Of a stretch of 64,000 nucleotides of DNA, positions 40,670 to 49,806 are shown piece by piece. This stretch comes from Candidatus Gastranaerophilales bacterium HUM_1 (GTDB lineage: Bacteria > Cyanobacteriota > Vampirovibrionia > Gastranaerophilales > Gastranaerophilaceae), in NCBI GenBank assembly GCA_002103105.1, contig DAAY01000005.1:124001-188000 (forward strand). The letters are read 5' to 3'. The translations under genes and the position numbers were made by a program. Positions within the stretch are counted from its first letter, which is position 1. Each line of letters starts with the position of its first letter. Below the pieces are notes generated by a model that had not been told where the DNA came from, did not search any database, and saw nothing but the letters and a program-made list of their open reading frames with translations.

Positions 40670-42325
40670 ATGCGTAGTAATTGTATAAAAGAAGGTATTG
40701 CCAGAACTCCACATAGAGGTCTTTTAATGGCTACTGGAGTAAGTAAAAAGAATATGGATGTTCCATTTATTGGTATTGCAAGTTCTTTTACTGATTTAGT
40801 TCCTGGACATATTGGAATGAGGGATTTGGAAAGGCAAATCGAGAAGGGCATACATTCTGGAGGAGGACAGGCTTTTATTTTTGGAGTTCCTGCTGTTTGT
40901 GATGGAATTTCAATGGGGCATTCTGGGATGCGTTATTCATTACCCTCTAGAGATTTGATTGCTGATTGTGTTGAAACGATGGCAGAAGCTCATCAGCTTG
41001 ATGGTTTAGTTCTTCTTTCAAATTGTGACAAAATTACCCCAGGAATGCTAATTGCAGCATTAAGGTTGAATATTCCAACTATTATTGTTACTGCTGGACC
41101 GATGTTAGATGGAGAAAGCCGTTGTGAAAAGTTAACAATGATTAAAGGTTCTTTTGAAGCTGTTGGAAAATTTAGAAGCGGAGTTATTGATAAAGATAGA
41201 TTATTAGAACTCGAAGAAGAATCTTGTCCTTCTGCTGGCTCTTGCCAAGGCATGTACACTGCAAATACAATGGCTTGTCTTGCTGAAGTTATGGGGATGA
41301 GTTTACCTTTGTGTGGAACAGCGGCTGCTGTTTCTTCTAAAAAACGTAGAATTGCATTTGATAGTGGAATGCAAATAGTTGAGCTTGTAAAAAATGATGT
41401 TAAACCTCTTGATATTGTAGATAAAGACACTCTTAGAAATGCTATAATTTGTGATTTAGCTATGGGTGGTTCTACAAACTCATTTTTGCACATTCTTGCA
41501 CTTGCAAATGCTGGTGGCATTGATGTTACGCTTGATGATTTTGAAGAATTAAGTTACAAAATTCATCAAATTCTAAAATTAGATCCTGCAACAAGTTTTA
41601 CAATGACAGATTTCCACAAAGCTGGTGGAGTTCCTGCTTTATTAAAAACATTGCAGGATGCAAATGTTGGTCTTGTTGATAAAAATACTGTAAGCGGACT
41701 AAAAATTTCAGAAATTACAAAGAATGCATATGTTAATACAGATTTAATTCATCCATACTCAGAACCATTTACAACAAAACCAGGGTTAGGAATTTTACAT
41801 GGTAATATCGCTCCAGATGGATGTGTAACAAAAATTTCTGGTATTGATTCTTCGTGTTACGAATTCGAAGGAGTTGCAAAAACTTTCGACTCTGAAGAGT
41901 TGGCAATGAAAGCTTTAGAGGATGACAAAATTAAGGCTGGAGATATTATTATCATCCGTTATGAAGGTCCTAAGGGTGGACCTGGAATGCGAGAAATGTT
42001 GGCTCCAACTTCTCTTCTTGTAGGTAAGGGTTTAGGTACAACTTGTGCCTTAATTACAGATGGCAGATTTTCTGGTGCTACAAGAGGTATTTGTATAGGT
42101 CATGTCTGTCCAGAAGCCGCAGAAGGTGGGACTATTGCTCTTATTGAGGATGGTGACAAAATTTGTATCGACATAAATAAACGTACGATGAATTTATTGG
42201 TTTCTGACGAAGAATTAAAAAAACGTAGAGAAAAATTAAAACCTTTTGAATTAAAATGTAATTCTGGTTATTTGGCAAAATATGCAAAAAATGTACAAGA
42301 TGCTTCGCACGGAGCGATTGTTTAG
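40670..42325 (+). CDS. ilvD: dihydroxy-acid dehydratase
   Basis: An Fe-S enzyme making 2-keto acids in valine, leucine and isoleucine synthesis. 551 residues with GVPAVCDGISMGHSGM, LLSNCDKITPGML and SCPSAGSCQGMYTANTM as cluster and active-site motifs, and GLGTTCALITDGRFSGATRG near the C-terminus. GAGGG precedes the ATG. No other ilv gene is in the window. The related sugar-acid dehydratase Edd is a possible confusion, but the motif set fits IlvD better. Confidence 0.94.
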   Translation: MRSNCIKEGIARTPHRGLLMATGVSKKNMDVPFIGIASSFTDLVPGHIGMRDLERQIEKGIHSGGGQAFIFGVPAVCDGISMGHSGMRYSLPSRDLIADCVETMAEAHQLDGLVLLSNCDKITPGMLIAALRLNIPTIIVTAGPMLDGESRCEKLTMIKGSFEAVGKFRSGVIDKDRLLELEEESCPSAGSCQGMYTANTMACLAEVMGMSLPLCGTAAAVSSKKRRIAFDSGMQIVELVKNDVKPLDIVDKDTLRNAIICDLAMGGSTNSFLHILALANAGGIDVTLDDFEELSYKIHQILKLDPATSFTMTDFHKAGGVPALLKTLQDANVGLVDKNTVSGLKISEITKNAYVNTDLIHPYSEPFTTKPGLGILHGNIAPDGCVTKISGIDSSCYEFEGVAKTFDSEELAMKALEDDKIKAGDIIIIRYEGPKGGPGMREMLAPTSLLVGKGLGTTCALITDGRFSGATRGICIGHVCPEAAEGGTIALIEDGDKICIDINKRTMNLLVSDEELKKRREKLKPFELKCNSGYLAKYAKNVQDASHGAIV

Positions 42326-42349
42326 TATTTTATAGATAGGAATGATTGA

Positions 42350-43063
42350 ATGCAAACTAAAATATCACAAATAATTAATGATACAAATTTAAAACACATT
42401 GCGATTATTATGGATGGGAATAGACGTTGGGCTAAAGAGAAAAATTTGCCAACGGCTATGGGGCATAAAAAAGGTGTTGATGCACTCCGTAATACTTTGA
42501 GAGCTTGCGATGAGTTAGGAATTAAATACTTGACGGTTTATGCTTTTTCAACAGAAAATTGGAATAGAAAGCAAGAAGAAGTTGATTTTTTGATGAATCT
42601 TGTTGCTATTACTTTGACAAATGAGCTTGATGAAATGCACGAGGAGAATATTCAAATTCATTTTATCGGTGATTTAACTAGATTAAATTCTAATTTACAA
42701 AAGATATTAGCTAATGCTGTTGAAAAGACTAAAAATAATACGGGTGTAGTTCTTCAAATTGCGTTAAATTATGGATCTCGTGATGAGCTTGTTCATGCAG
42801 TGAAAAACATAATTGAAAAGAATGTTTTGCCAGAAAACGTTAACGAACAGTTAATTTCTGATAATTTATACACTGCTGGAATTCCAGATCCAGATATTTT
42901 AATTAGAACAGGTGGCGAACAGAGAATTTCTAATTATTTGCTATGGCAAATAGCTTATTCTGAAATTATAGTAAGAAAAGAATTTTGGCCAGAATTTGGA
43001 AGAGAATTGTTAATTGAATGTATAGAAGAATTTGGGAATAGACATAGACGTTATGGGAAATAA
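42350..43063 (+). CDS. uppS: isoprenyl transferase (undecaprenyl diphosphate synthase)
   Basis: Makes the C55 lipid carrier for peptidoglycan and other glycans. 237 residues with catalytic Asp22 in IIMDGNRRWA, MGHKKGVDAL, YAFSTENWNR and RTGGEQRISNYLLWQIAYSE. Two purine-rich sites precede the ATG. The rdgB gene starts four bases beyond the stop. Confidence 0.96.
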   Translation: MQTKISQIINDTNLKHIAIIMDGNRRWAKEKNLPTAMGHKKGVDALRNTLRACDELGIKYLTVYAFSTENWNRKQEEVDFLMNLVAITLTNELDEMHEENIQIHFIGDLTRLNSNLQKILANAVEKTKNNTGVVLQIALNYGSRDELVHAVKNIIEKNVLPENVNEQLISDNLYTAGIPDPDILIRTGGEQRISNYLLWQIAYSEIIVRKEFWPEFGRELLIECIEEFGNRHRRYGK

Positions 43064-43067
43064 TAAA

Positions 43068-43637
43068 ATGAAAATAGTATTTGCAACAGGCAATATGCAC
43101 AAATTAAAAGAAATAAATGATATTGCAAAAGGTTCTAATATAGAATTTATTCTTCCCCCTGCTGGTTTTGCTCCAATTGAAACAGGTAAAACGTTTGAAG
43201 AAAATTCTTTGATTAAGGCAAGAGAAGCCGCAAAATTATCTAATAGTATTTCTCTTGCAGATGATTCTGGACTTTGTGTTGAAGCTTTAAATGGTGAGCC
43301 TGGGATTTATTCTGCGAGATATGCTGAAACCCCTCAAGCTAGAATTGATAAACTTTTAAATAATCTAGCCGATGAGGGTAATAGAAAGGCAAAATTTGTT
43401 TGTGCTATGACTCTTGTAGATGAATTTGGTAACATTCTTGATTCTGAAATTGGAGAGTGTCATGGTAAAATTGCTTTAACACAATCTGGTACTAATGGGT
43501 TTGGTTATGATCCAGTATTCTTAGTTGATGGTTATGATATAACAATGGCAGAAATGTCAGAGGAACAAAAGAATACAATTTCACATCGAAGCAATTCTCT
43601 TCGCAAGATATTAGAATTCATCAAATCTAATATGTAA
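43068..43637 (+). CDS. rdgB: RdgB/HAM1 non-canonical purine NTP pyrophosphatase
   Basis: Cleans the nucleotide pool by hydrolysing ITP, dITP and XTP to monophosphates. From ATG 43068 (190 residues) it starts with MKIVFATGNMHKLKEI, the family N-terminus. FEENSLIKAREAAK, LADDSGLCVEALNGEPG, and GFGYDPVFLV follow with the acidic metal ligands. Earlier in-frame starts exist but overlap uppS and would add non-conserved residues. Confidence 0.93.
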   Translation: MKIVFATGNMHKLKEINDIAKGSNIEFILPPAGFAPIETGKTFEENSLIKAREAAKLSNSISLADDSGLCVEALNGEPGIYSARYAETPQARIDKLLNNLADEGNRKAKFVCAMTLVDEFGNILDSEIGECHGKIALTQSGTNGFGYDPVFLVDGYDITMAEMSEEQKNTISHRSNSLRKILEFIKSNM

Positions 43638-43662
43638 AAATGAAATAGGAACAGAGTTAAAT

Positions 43663-44832
43663 ATGAAGAAAAAAATACTGTTTATTATAATAATAGTTTT
43701 AGTGCTAATTAGTATCCGATTTGCAGTATCAATATTTTCATCTTATATGAAGCAAAAAGCTCGTTCAAATTATGTTCCTCCTCTTGTTTCTGTTGAAGAA
43801 GTTAAACAAGAAAATGTAATTCAATCTTTTGAGGCTCCTGGACGTGTTGTTTCTAAATATCAAGTAAGTATTATGGCTAGAGTTTCTGGTTACCTCCAAA
43901 AAAGTTATTTTAAAGAAGGTGACTATGTTAAAGCAGGAGAAACCCTATTTCTCATTGAACCAGATGAGTATAAAAATGCGACAAATTCTGCTGGTGCAAA
44001 TATTCAAAATATTAAAGCTCAGTTAGATTTTGCAAATAAACAACTAGCAAGAGCAGAAGAGCTTGTAAAACAAGATTATATTTCAAAAGCAAAATATGAC
44101 GAAATCTTAGCGAATAGAAATTCTTTAAAGGCTCAATATTCAGCAGCAGAGTTGAATTATAAAGATAATAAAAGGAATTTGAATTACACAACTGTTAAAG
44201 CTCCTGTTGATGGACGTATTGGATTTATTGATGTAACTGTTGGAAACTATGTTACACCTTCTTCTGGCTCTTTAACAACGATAAATAGTACAAATCCTAT
44301 TTATGTTACTTTCCCACTCTCTTCAGAAGATTATTCTGCTATTTCATCCTTAGATAAAAATGTAAATGCCAAAAGAAAAGTTGAATTGTATTTTTCAAAT
44401 GGGGTAAAGTATAATTATTTAGGTGTCCAAGATTTCTTTGACAATAAGGTTGATCAAACAACAGGAACAGTTACAATGAGGGCAACTTTTCAAAATCCAA
44501 CGAATAAACTTTTACACGGAGAATTCGTAACGGTTAAAATTTTTGCAAATTCTCCTATAAGTGTTCCTATTGTACCAATAACCGCTGTTCAAGAAAACCA
44601 AGAAGGAAAATATGTATATAAATTAGATTCAAAGAATTTACCTCAACTTACTTATATAAAAGTTCAGGGGCAAACTGGCTCAAATTGGATTGTCAAAGAC
44701 GGATTAAATAAAGGGGATAAAATTATAACCGAAGGTTTATTAAAAGTAACACCAGGGGCAGAAGTAAAGATAATGCCCAAAAATTTGCATTCTAAAAAAA
44801 TAACTAGAAAAACACTCTCTCAGAAAAAATAA
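43663..44832 (+). CDS. RND efflux periplasmic adaptor (MFP)
   Basis: The membrane fusion subunit of a tripartite efflux pump. 389 residues: N-terminal membrane anchor (about 4-24), a lipoyl-like half (GRVVSKYQVSIMARVSGYLQ), an alpha-helical hairpin (~95-160), the second lipoyl half (YTTVKAPVDGRIGFIDVTVG), beta-barrel and membrane-proximal domain (VPIVPITAVQEN). There is no lipobox Cys, so it is membrane-anchored rather than a lipoprotein. First of three genes with acrB-like and tolC-like partners. Confidence 0.94.
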   Translation: MKKKILFIIIIVLVLISIRFAVSIFSSYMKQKARSNYVPPLVSVEEVKQENVIQSFEAPGRVVSKYQVSIMARVSGYLQKSYFKEGDYVKAGETLFLIEPDEYKNATNSAGANIQNIKAQLDFANKQLARAEELVKQDYISKAKYDEILANRNSLKAQYSAAELNYKDNKRNLNYTTVKAPVDGRIGFIDVTVGNYVTPSSGSLTTINSTNPIYVTFPLSSEDYSAISSLDKNVNAKRKVELYFSNGVKYNYLGVQDFFDNKVDQTTGTVTMRATFQNPTNKLLHGEFVTVKIFANSPISVPIVPITAVQENQEGKYVYKLDSKNLPQLTYIKVQGQTGSNWIVKDGLNKGDKIITEGLLKVTPGAEVKIMPKNLHSKKITRKTLSQKK

Positions 44833-44845
44833 ATAAGGATTTAAA

Positions 44846-47800
44846 ATGTCAGAAAATCTTAAAGGCAATTTATTTATAAATCGCCCTAAATTTGCGATTG
44901 TCATTTCGTTTGCAATACTTCTTGCAGGATTATTATTACTTAATACTTTACCACTAGAGGAATATCCATCGATTACGCCGCCCCAAGTTGTTGTAACCGC
45001 AACATATACTGGAGCAAGTTCGGATGTTATTGAATCAACTGTTGCAGCTCCAATTGAAGCACAACTAAATGGGGTAGAAAATATGATTTATATGTCCTCA
45101 ACTTCTCAAAGTGGGACATATAAATTAACGCTATTTTTTGAAGTCGGTTCAAATTCAGATATGGCGGTTGTAAATGTTCAAAATCAATTGCAATTAGTTA
45201 CCCCAAGATTACCCGAAGAAGTTAAACGCTACGGATTATCAGTGAAAAAATCAACTGGCGGTCCTGGATTATTACTAATTTCTGTAAATTCGCCAAATAA
45301 CACATATGATAATTTGTTTATAGCAAATTATTCGGATATTTTTATCAAAGATGAATTAGCAAGAATAAAAGGAGTTGGTCAAGTTTCTGTTTTTGGAGCT
45401 TCAAATTATTCAATGAGAATTTGGTTAAATGCAGATAAAATGGCTAATTACAAACTTTCTCCAAATGATATTACATCCGCAATTCAATCTCAAAATATTC
45501 AAACTCCCGCGGGAGATTTGGGAGTTGAACCAATGAAAAACAAACAAATGATTAAGCTAACAATGCGAACGAAAGGGCGGTTAGATGAGGTAAAAGATTT
45601 TGAAAATATTATTATAAAAGCCCTTCCTAATGGTTCAAATATAAAGTTGAAAGATGTTGCAAGAATTGAACTTGGGGCAGAAAGTTACTCAAATTATTCA
45701 AGAATTAGTGGAAAAAACGCATCAATTATCACGGTGAGCCAACTTCCAGAAGCTAATGCTATCGACTTGTCAAATAAAATTCAAGCAAAAATGAAAGAAT
45801 TAAGTAAATCCTTTCCAAAAGATATTGAATATAAAATTCAAAGAGATGAAACAGAATTTGTAAGAGAGTCAATTAACGAAGTAATTTATGCTGTCCTTTT
45901 AGCAATTTTACTTGTATCAGCCGTAACATATTTGTTCCTTGGGTCAGCAAGAGCTGCATTTATTCCTTTTTGTGCAATTCCTGTATCATTGATTGGTGTA
46001 TTTATTTTTATGAAATTTTTTAATTTCTCTATAAATTTACTAATTTTATTTGGTCTTGTTTTAGCGGTTGGACTTGTTGTAGATGATGCAATTGTTGTTC
46101 TTGAAAACACTCAAAGACATATTCAGGAAGGCAAAACGCCTAAAAATGCAACACAAATTACAATGCAAGAAGTTTTTGGTGCGGTACTCGCAACATCATT
46201 AGTTTTAATGGCTGTTTTTGTACCAGTATCTTTTATTGGAGGAATTACTGGACGAATGTTTAGACAATTTGCATTATGTATAGCGTCTTCGATTGGGCTT
46301 TCTACTCTTGTTGCTTTGACATTATCTCCCGCATTATGTGCTGCTATACTAAAATCAAATCAAGAAAAAGCTGATTTTAAATTTCTAAATACATTCAATA
46401 ATTGGTTTGATAATTTAAGAGATAAATATGTTAAAAATACAGAGATTTTTATAAATAGTCCAATTTTAACTCTCATTAGTTTAGTGTCAATAATTATTAT
46501 AACTTTGGGATTATTTTATATAATTCCAAAGGGATTTCTCCCAACGGAGGATAGAGGGGCTGTCTTTACTCAAATTCAGCTTCCAGATGGTTCAACTGCT
46601 ACAAGAACAGATGAAATTGCAAAGGATGTAGAAGAAAAATTATTGAAAATTTCAGGTATAAGAGATACCCTAACTCTTGTTGGATTGAATGGTGAAAATA
46701 CGGCGTTTATTGTTTCAAATTTTAAACCTTGGTCAAAACGTCATGGGAAATCAGAATCATTAAATGGAATCATAATGAATATTAATAAAACACTTGCCAA
46801 TTATCCAAGTGCAACTATTGCAACCTTTTCACCTCCTGCAATTTCAGGTCTTGGAATGTTTGGAGGCTTTGAATACCAATTATTAGATAAGGGGAATAGA
46901 ACGCCCTCTCAAATATATGAGGAAGCTCTAAAACTGATTAATAATGCAAAACAAAATCCAAATTTTGCAACAATTTATACTTCTTATAGTGCAAATTTAC
47001 CACAACTATTGATTGATGTAGATATTGATAAGGCTTTGGCTCAAGGCGTTAGCATTCCAGAGGTTTATGATGCTATAAGTTCATATTATGCAAAGTCTTA
47101 TGTAAATGATTTCAATAAATATGGCAGAGTGTACAGGGTTTATCTCCAAGCAGATTCAGAATACAGAGAAAAACTCAGTGATTTGCGAAAAGTTTTTATT
47201 AAAAATAAAAATGGTCAAATGGTTCCGCTAACATCTGTAATTACAACAAAAAACATTGTTGGTCCATATATGAGAACAAGATTTAATATGTATCCTTCAA
47301 TTACTATAAATGGAAGTGCCAGAGGAAACATAAGTTCTGGTAAAGCGATCAACACGATGGAAGAAATTTCTAATAAAATATTACCATCTGATATGGGATA
47401 TGCTTGGTCAGGGACATCATTGCAAGAAAAAGAATCTAGTGGTCAAATTGGACCAATAATAGTTATGTCATTGGTTTTTGTATATTTATTTCTTGTCGGA
47501 TTATATGAAAGCTGGGTCCTTCCTCTTACGGTTCTTCTTATTACACCAATTGCCCTTGGTGGTGCTTTATTCTTTCAATATGTTTTTGGGTTTGCTCTTG
47601 ATATTTATTCTCAGATTGGACTTGTCATGCTCCTTGGGCTAAGTACAAAACAGGCTATTCTAATTATTGAATTTGCAAAAGATGCAACTGAAAAAGGTGA
47701 AACCTTAATAAATTCAGCTATACAAGCGGCAAAACTAAGATTTAGAGCTGTAATGATGACAAATATTGCTTTTATCCTTGGACTACTACCTCTTGTTTTT

Positions 47801-47971
47801 GCATCTGGAGCGGGTGCAGCTTCAAGACATTCTGTCGGAATAACGGTTTTAGGGGGAATGGTTGCAGTTGCGTTCATTGGGACATTTTTAGTTCCTGCGT
47901 ATTATGTAATTATTGAAAATTCAAAACATAAAATCTACGAATATATTAAAAAGAAATGGGGATTAAAATGA
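44846..47971 (+). CDS. RND efflux transporter of the HAE1/AcrB type
   Basis: The inner-membrane proton-driven pump, 1041 residues, with two halves each of one plus five membrane helices and a large periplasmic domain. Typical motifs: N-terminal FINRPKFAIVISFAILLAGL, VEEYPSITPPQV-like LEEYPSITPPQV, GLVVDDAIVVLEN with the proton-relay Asp pair in helix 4, and GLSTKQAILIIEFAKD in the second half. Substrates cannot be predicted. It ends in ATGA overlap with the tolC-like gene. No regulator is next to the operon. Confidence 0.96.
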   Translation: MSENLKGNLFINRPKFAIVISFAILLAGLLLLNTLPLEEYPSITPPQVVVTATYTGASSDVIESTVAAPIEAQLNGVENMIYMSSTSQSGTYKLTLFFEVGSNSDMAVVNVQNQLQLVTPRLPEEVKRYGLSVKKSTGGPGLLLISVNSPNNTYDNLFIANYSDIFIKDELARIKGVGQVSVFGASNYSMRIWLNADKMANYKLSPNDITSAIQSQNIQTPAGDLGVEPMKNKQMIKLTMRTKGRLDEVKDFENIIIKALPNGSNIKLKDVARIELGAESYSNYSRISGKNASIITVSQLPEANAIDLSNKIQAKMKELSKSFPKDIEYKIQRDETEFVRESINEVIYAVLLAILLVSAVTYLFLGSARAAFIPFCAIPVSLIGVFIFMKFFNFSINLLILFGLVLAVGLVVDDAIVVLENTQRHIQEGKTPKNATQITMQEVFGAVLATSLVLMAVFVPVSFIGGITGRMFRQFALCIASSIGLSTLVALTLSPALCAAILKSNQEKADFKFLNTFNNWFDNLRDKYVKNTEIFINSPILTLISLVSIIIITLGLFYIIPKGFLPTEDRGAVFTQIQLPDGSTATRTDEIAKDVEEKLLKISGIRDTLTLVGLNGENTAFIVSNFKPWSKRHGKSESLNGIIMNINKTLANYPSATIATFSPPAISGLGMFGGFEYQLLDKGNRTPSQIYEEALKLINNAKQNPNFATIYTSYSANLPQLLIDVDIDKALAQGVSIPEVYDAISSYYAKSYVNDFNKYGRVYRVYLQADSEYREKLSDLRKVFIKNKNGQMVPLTSVITTKNIVGPYMRTRFNMYPSITINGSARGNISSGKAINTMEEISNKILPSDMGYAWSGTSLQEKESSGQIGPIIVMSLVFVYLFLVGLYESWVLPLTVLLITPIALGGALFFQYVFGFALDIYSQIGLVMLLGLSTKQAILIIEFAKDATEKGETLINSAIQAAKLRFRAVMMTNIAFILGLLPLVFASGAGAASRHSVGITVLGGMVAVAFIGTFLVPAYYVIIENSKHKIYEYIKKKWGLK

Positions 47972-49374
47972 AATATTCAATAGCAATACTTTTGATTATA
48001 TTGTGTCCATTGGCTTCTTATTCTTTAGATTTAGGCAATAATATAAATTTAACAGAATATCCTACCCCTGAAAAGGTCATGCCTGTTGAGAAAATTGATT
48101 CTAATACAATTATATCAGGGTCAATAGAGAAAAATATTGAGATAAATTTAAATAATTGTATTTGGATTGCACTTGGGAATAATCCTCAAATAAGTGCAGC
48201 ATTTCAAGATATACTAGCTTCAGATGAGAGAATTAAGCAAGTCTGGTCTAATTTTTTTCCTTCTTTTTCATGGCAAACAAGTTATACTCATTTGAAACAA
48301 CTTCAATTATCAGATGCATTGGATAAAAATTTGCAATTTAACTATTATTTAGCTGGACAAGTTACCTTACAGCAAATGTTATACGATTTTGGAGTAACAC
48401 AAAATCAAGCAACAATTCGAAGAATGAGTTATCAAGCATATAAGAAAACTTTTGAAGCTGTTGTAAATGATGTTATTTTTCAAACAAAAGATGCTTATTT
48501 CAATTTGTTATACGCTTATGAAAATCAAAGAGTCGCATTAGATAACGTAAAAAAATATCAAATGTTTTACAATCAGGCTAAGGCTTTTTATAAATCTGGA
48601 ATGAATCCGAAAGTTGATGTAACTATTGCGGAAACCAATCTAAGTAATGCGAAATTAAAACAAATTCAAGCAAATAGTGCTGTTAGCCTTGCAATTGCTA
48701 AGTTGAATAATATTATGGGTGTTCCATATATTGAGAAATATTCTGTAATTGATAAACTAGAATATAAACCAGTCATATTGAGCTTTGAAGAGCTTATAGA
48801 TGTTGCTAGAGATTCAAGACCAGAATTAAAACTTGCAGAACTTAAAGTTGAACAAGCAAATCAGACAGTAAAACTTGCTAAAAAATCATTTTATCCAACA
48901 ATCTCTTTTGAAACTCAATATCAAAAAGGTGGTAAATCATGGTGGTCCAATGATGGTTATAATATCGGAGGTTACTTAATTTTCCCGACAATAAATTTAA
49001 TGCTTATATCTAGCGAAATCAAAGAAGCAAAATATCTATATGATAAAGAATTAGCAAATGCTAAAAACACCCAAAATACAATATACTTAGAAATCCAAAA
49101 TGCTTATTTAAAATTAGAAGAATTGCGAAATCAAATACCATATACAATCATTCAAGTAAAGCAAGCAAAAGAAAATTATGAATTGTCGTTTGGACGATAT
49201 AAAGTTGGGGAGGGTTCTCCAACAGAATTGAAAGATGCTGAAAATACCTATGAACAAGCACAACTTGCTTATTATAACGCTCTATATCGCTATAACTCAG
49301 CAGTTGCAGAGTTAGAAAAATCGGTTGGAAAAAACCTTAATCAGGAGCAAGACTGTTTAAAGTTTAAGGACTAG
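47968..49374 (+). CDS. TolC-family outer-membrane efflux channel
   Basis: The outer-membrane component completing the pump; its presence shows a diderm envelope. From ATG 47968 (overlapping the transporter stop as ATGA) it is 468 residues: signal peptide to ~residue 18 (LASYS), then two repeats of paired coiled-coil helices with INLNNCIWIALGNNPQI at the start of the first and ELIDVARDSRPELKLAELKV at the start of the second. An earlier ATG at 47956 would add four residues. The short spacing and overlap show one operon with MFP and RND genes. Confidence 0.94.
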   Translation: MKYSIAILLIILCPLASYSLDLGNNINLTEYPTPEKVMPVEKIDSNTIISGSIEKNIEINLNNCIWIALGNNPQISAAFQDILASDERIKQVWSNFFPSFSWQTSYTHLKQLQLSDALDKNLQFNYYLAGQVTLQQMLYDFGVTQNQATIRRMSYQAYKKTFEAVVNDVIFQTKDAYFNLLYAYENQRVALDNVKKYQMFYNQAKAFYKSGMNPKVDVTIAETNLSNAKLKQIQANSAVSLAIAKLNNIMGVPYIEKYSVIDKLEYKPVILSFEELIDVARDSRPELKLAELKVEQANQTVKLAKKSFYPTISFETQYQKGGKSWWSNDGYNIGGYLIFPTINLMLISSEIKEAKYLYDKELANAKNTQNTIYLEIQNAYLKLEELRNQIPYTIIQVKQAKENYELSFGRYKVGEGSPTELKDAENTYEQAQLAYYNALYRYNSAVAELEKSVGKNLNQEQDCLKFKD

Positions 49375-49405
49375 TTTACAAAAGTTAATATTATCCTTCA
49401 AAAAA

Positions 49406-49445
49406 GTCAATTTTTTCTCAAGTATTTACTTTATATATATGTAAG
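49406..49445 (+). promoter_or_regulatory. non-sigma70 promoter-like motif, site A
   Basis: GTCAATT is followed, 22 nt from its first base, by ACTTTATATA and then TATGTAAG, 32 bases upstream of the 80-residue gene. The same layout recurs upstream of three other genes (12973, 21661, 55205). The hexamer 17 bp upstream of the TATATA is not TTGACA-like. Confidence 0.6.
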
Positions 49446-49476
49446 ATATAAATCAAAGAGAAGAGAGAAAAAGAAA

Positions 49477-49719
49477 ATGGTATCAACATCAGGACAAGCT
49501 TTTGGAACAATGGTTAAGCCTTCAAGAAAATCAAGAGTTGCAAAAGAATTTAAATATTTAGAAAACCACGATAAAAGAATGAGATTTAACAACTCTCAAG
49601 ATCCAATCTATTATGTTTTTGATTGTATCGAAAATAGACCAATTCCAGTATTGGCAAAAGAGTTTGTAAAAGATTCTTTCTTCGAAGCTATAAATTTTGT
49701 ATCAAAAGTTGTTGGATAA
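49477..49719 (+). CDS. small basic protein, unknown
   Basis: An 80-residue basic protein (MVSTSGQAFGTMVKPSRKSR, then KEFKYLENHDKRMRF). It is soluble, without membrane segments, and not recognised. A purine-rich stretch AGAGAAGAGAGA precedes the ATG. It has its own promoter-like motif and terminator, so it is a single-gene unit under the same putative control as the CHAP hydrolase and two other small-protein genes. Confidence 0.75.
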   Translation: MVSTSGQAFGTMVKPSRKSRVAKEFKYLENHDKRMRFNNSQDPIYYVFDCIENRPIPVLAKEFVKDSFFEAINFVSKVVG

Positions 49720-49772
49720 TCAATAGGAATAAAGAGAAAAGAAATATTAGGAATAAGGATAGGAAACATAAA

Positions 49773-49805
49773 TTAAGCACTCAATAAATGAGTGCTTTTT
49801 ATTTT
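49773..49805 (+). terminator. terminator of the 80-residue protein gene
   Basis: A perfect 9-bp stem AAGCACTCA/TGAGTGCTT (49775-49797) with a 5-nt loop and T run. Confidence 0.88.
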
Positions 49806-49806
49806 A

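Noticed and set aside
40670..42325. 6-phosphogluconate dehydratase (Edd) instead of IlvD, which would complete an Entner-Doudoroff pathway with Eda
   Set aside because: N-terminal region, length (551) and motifs fit IlvD; Edd proteins are longer (about 600).
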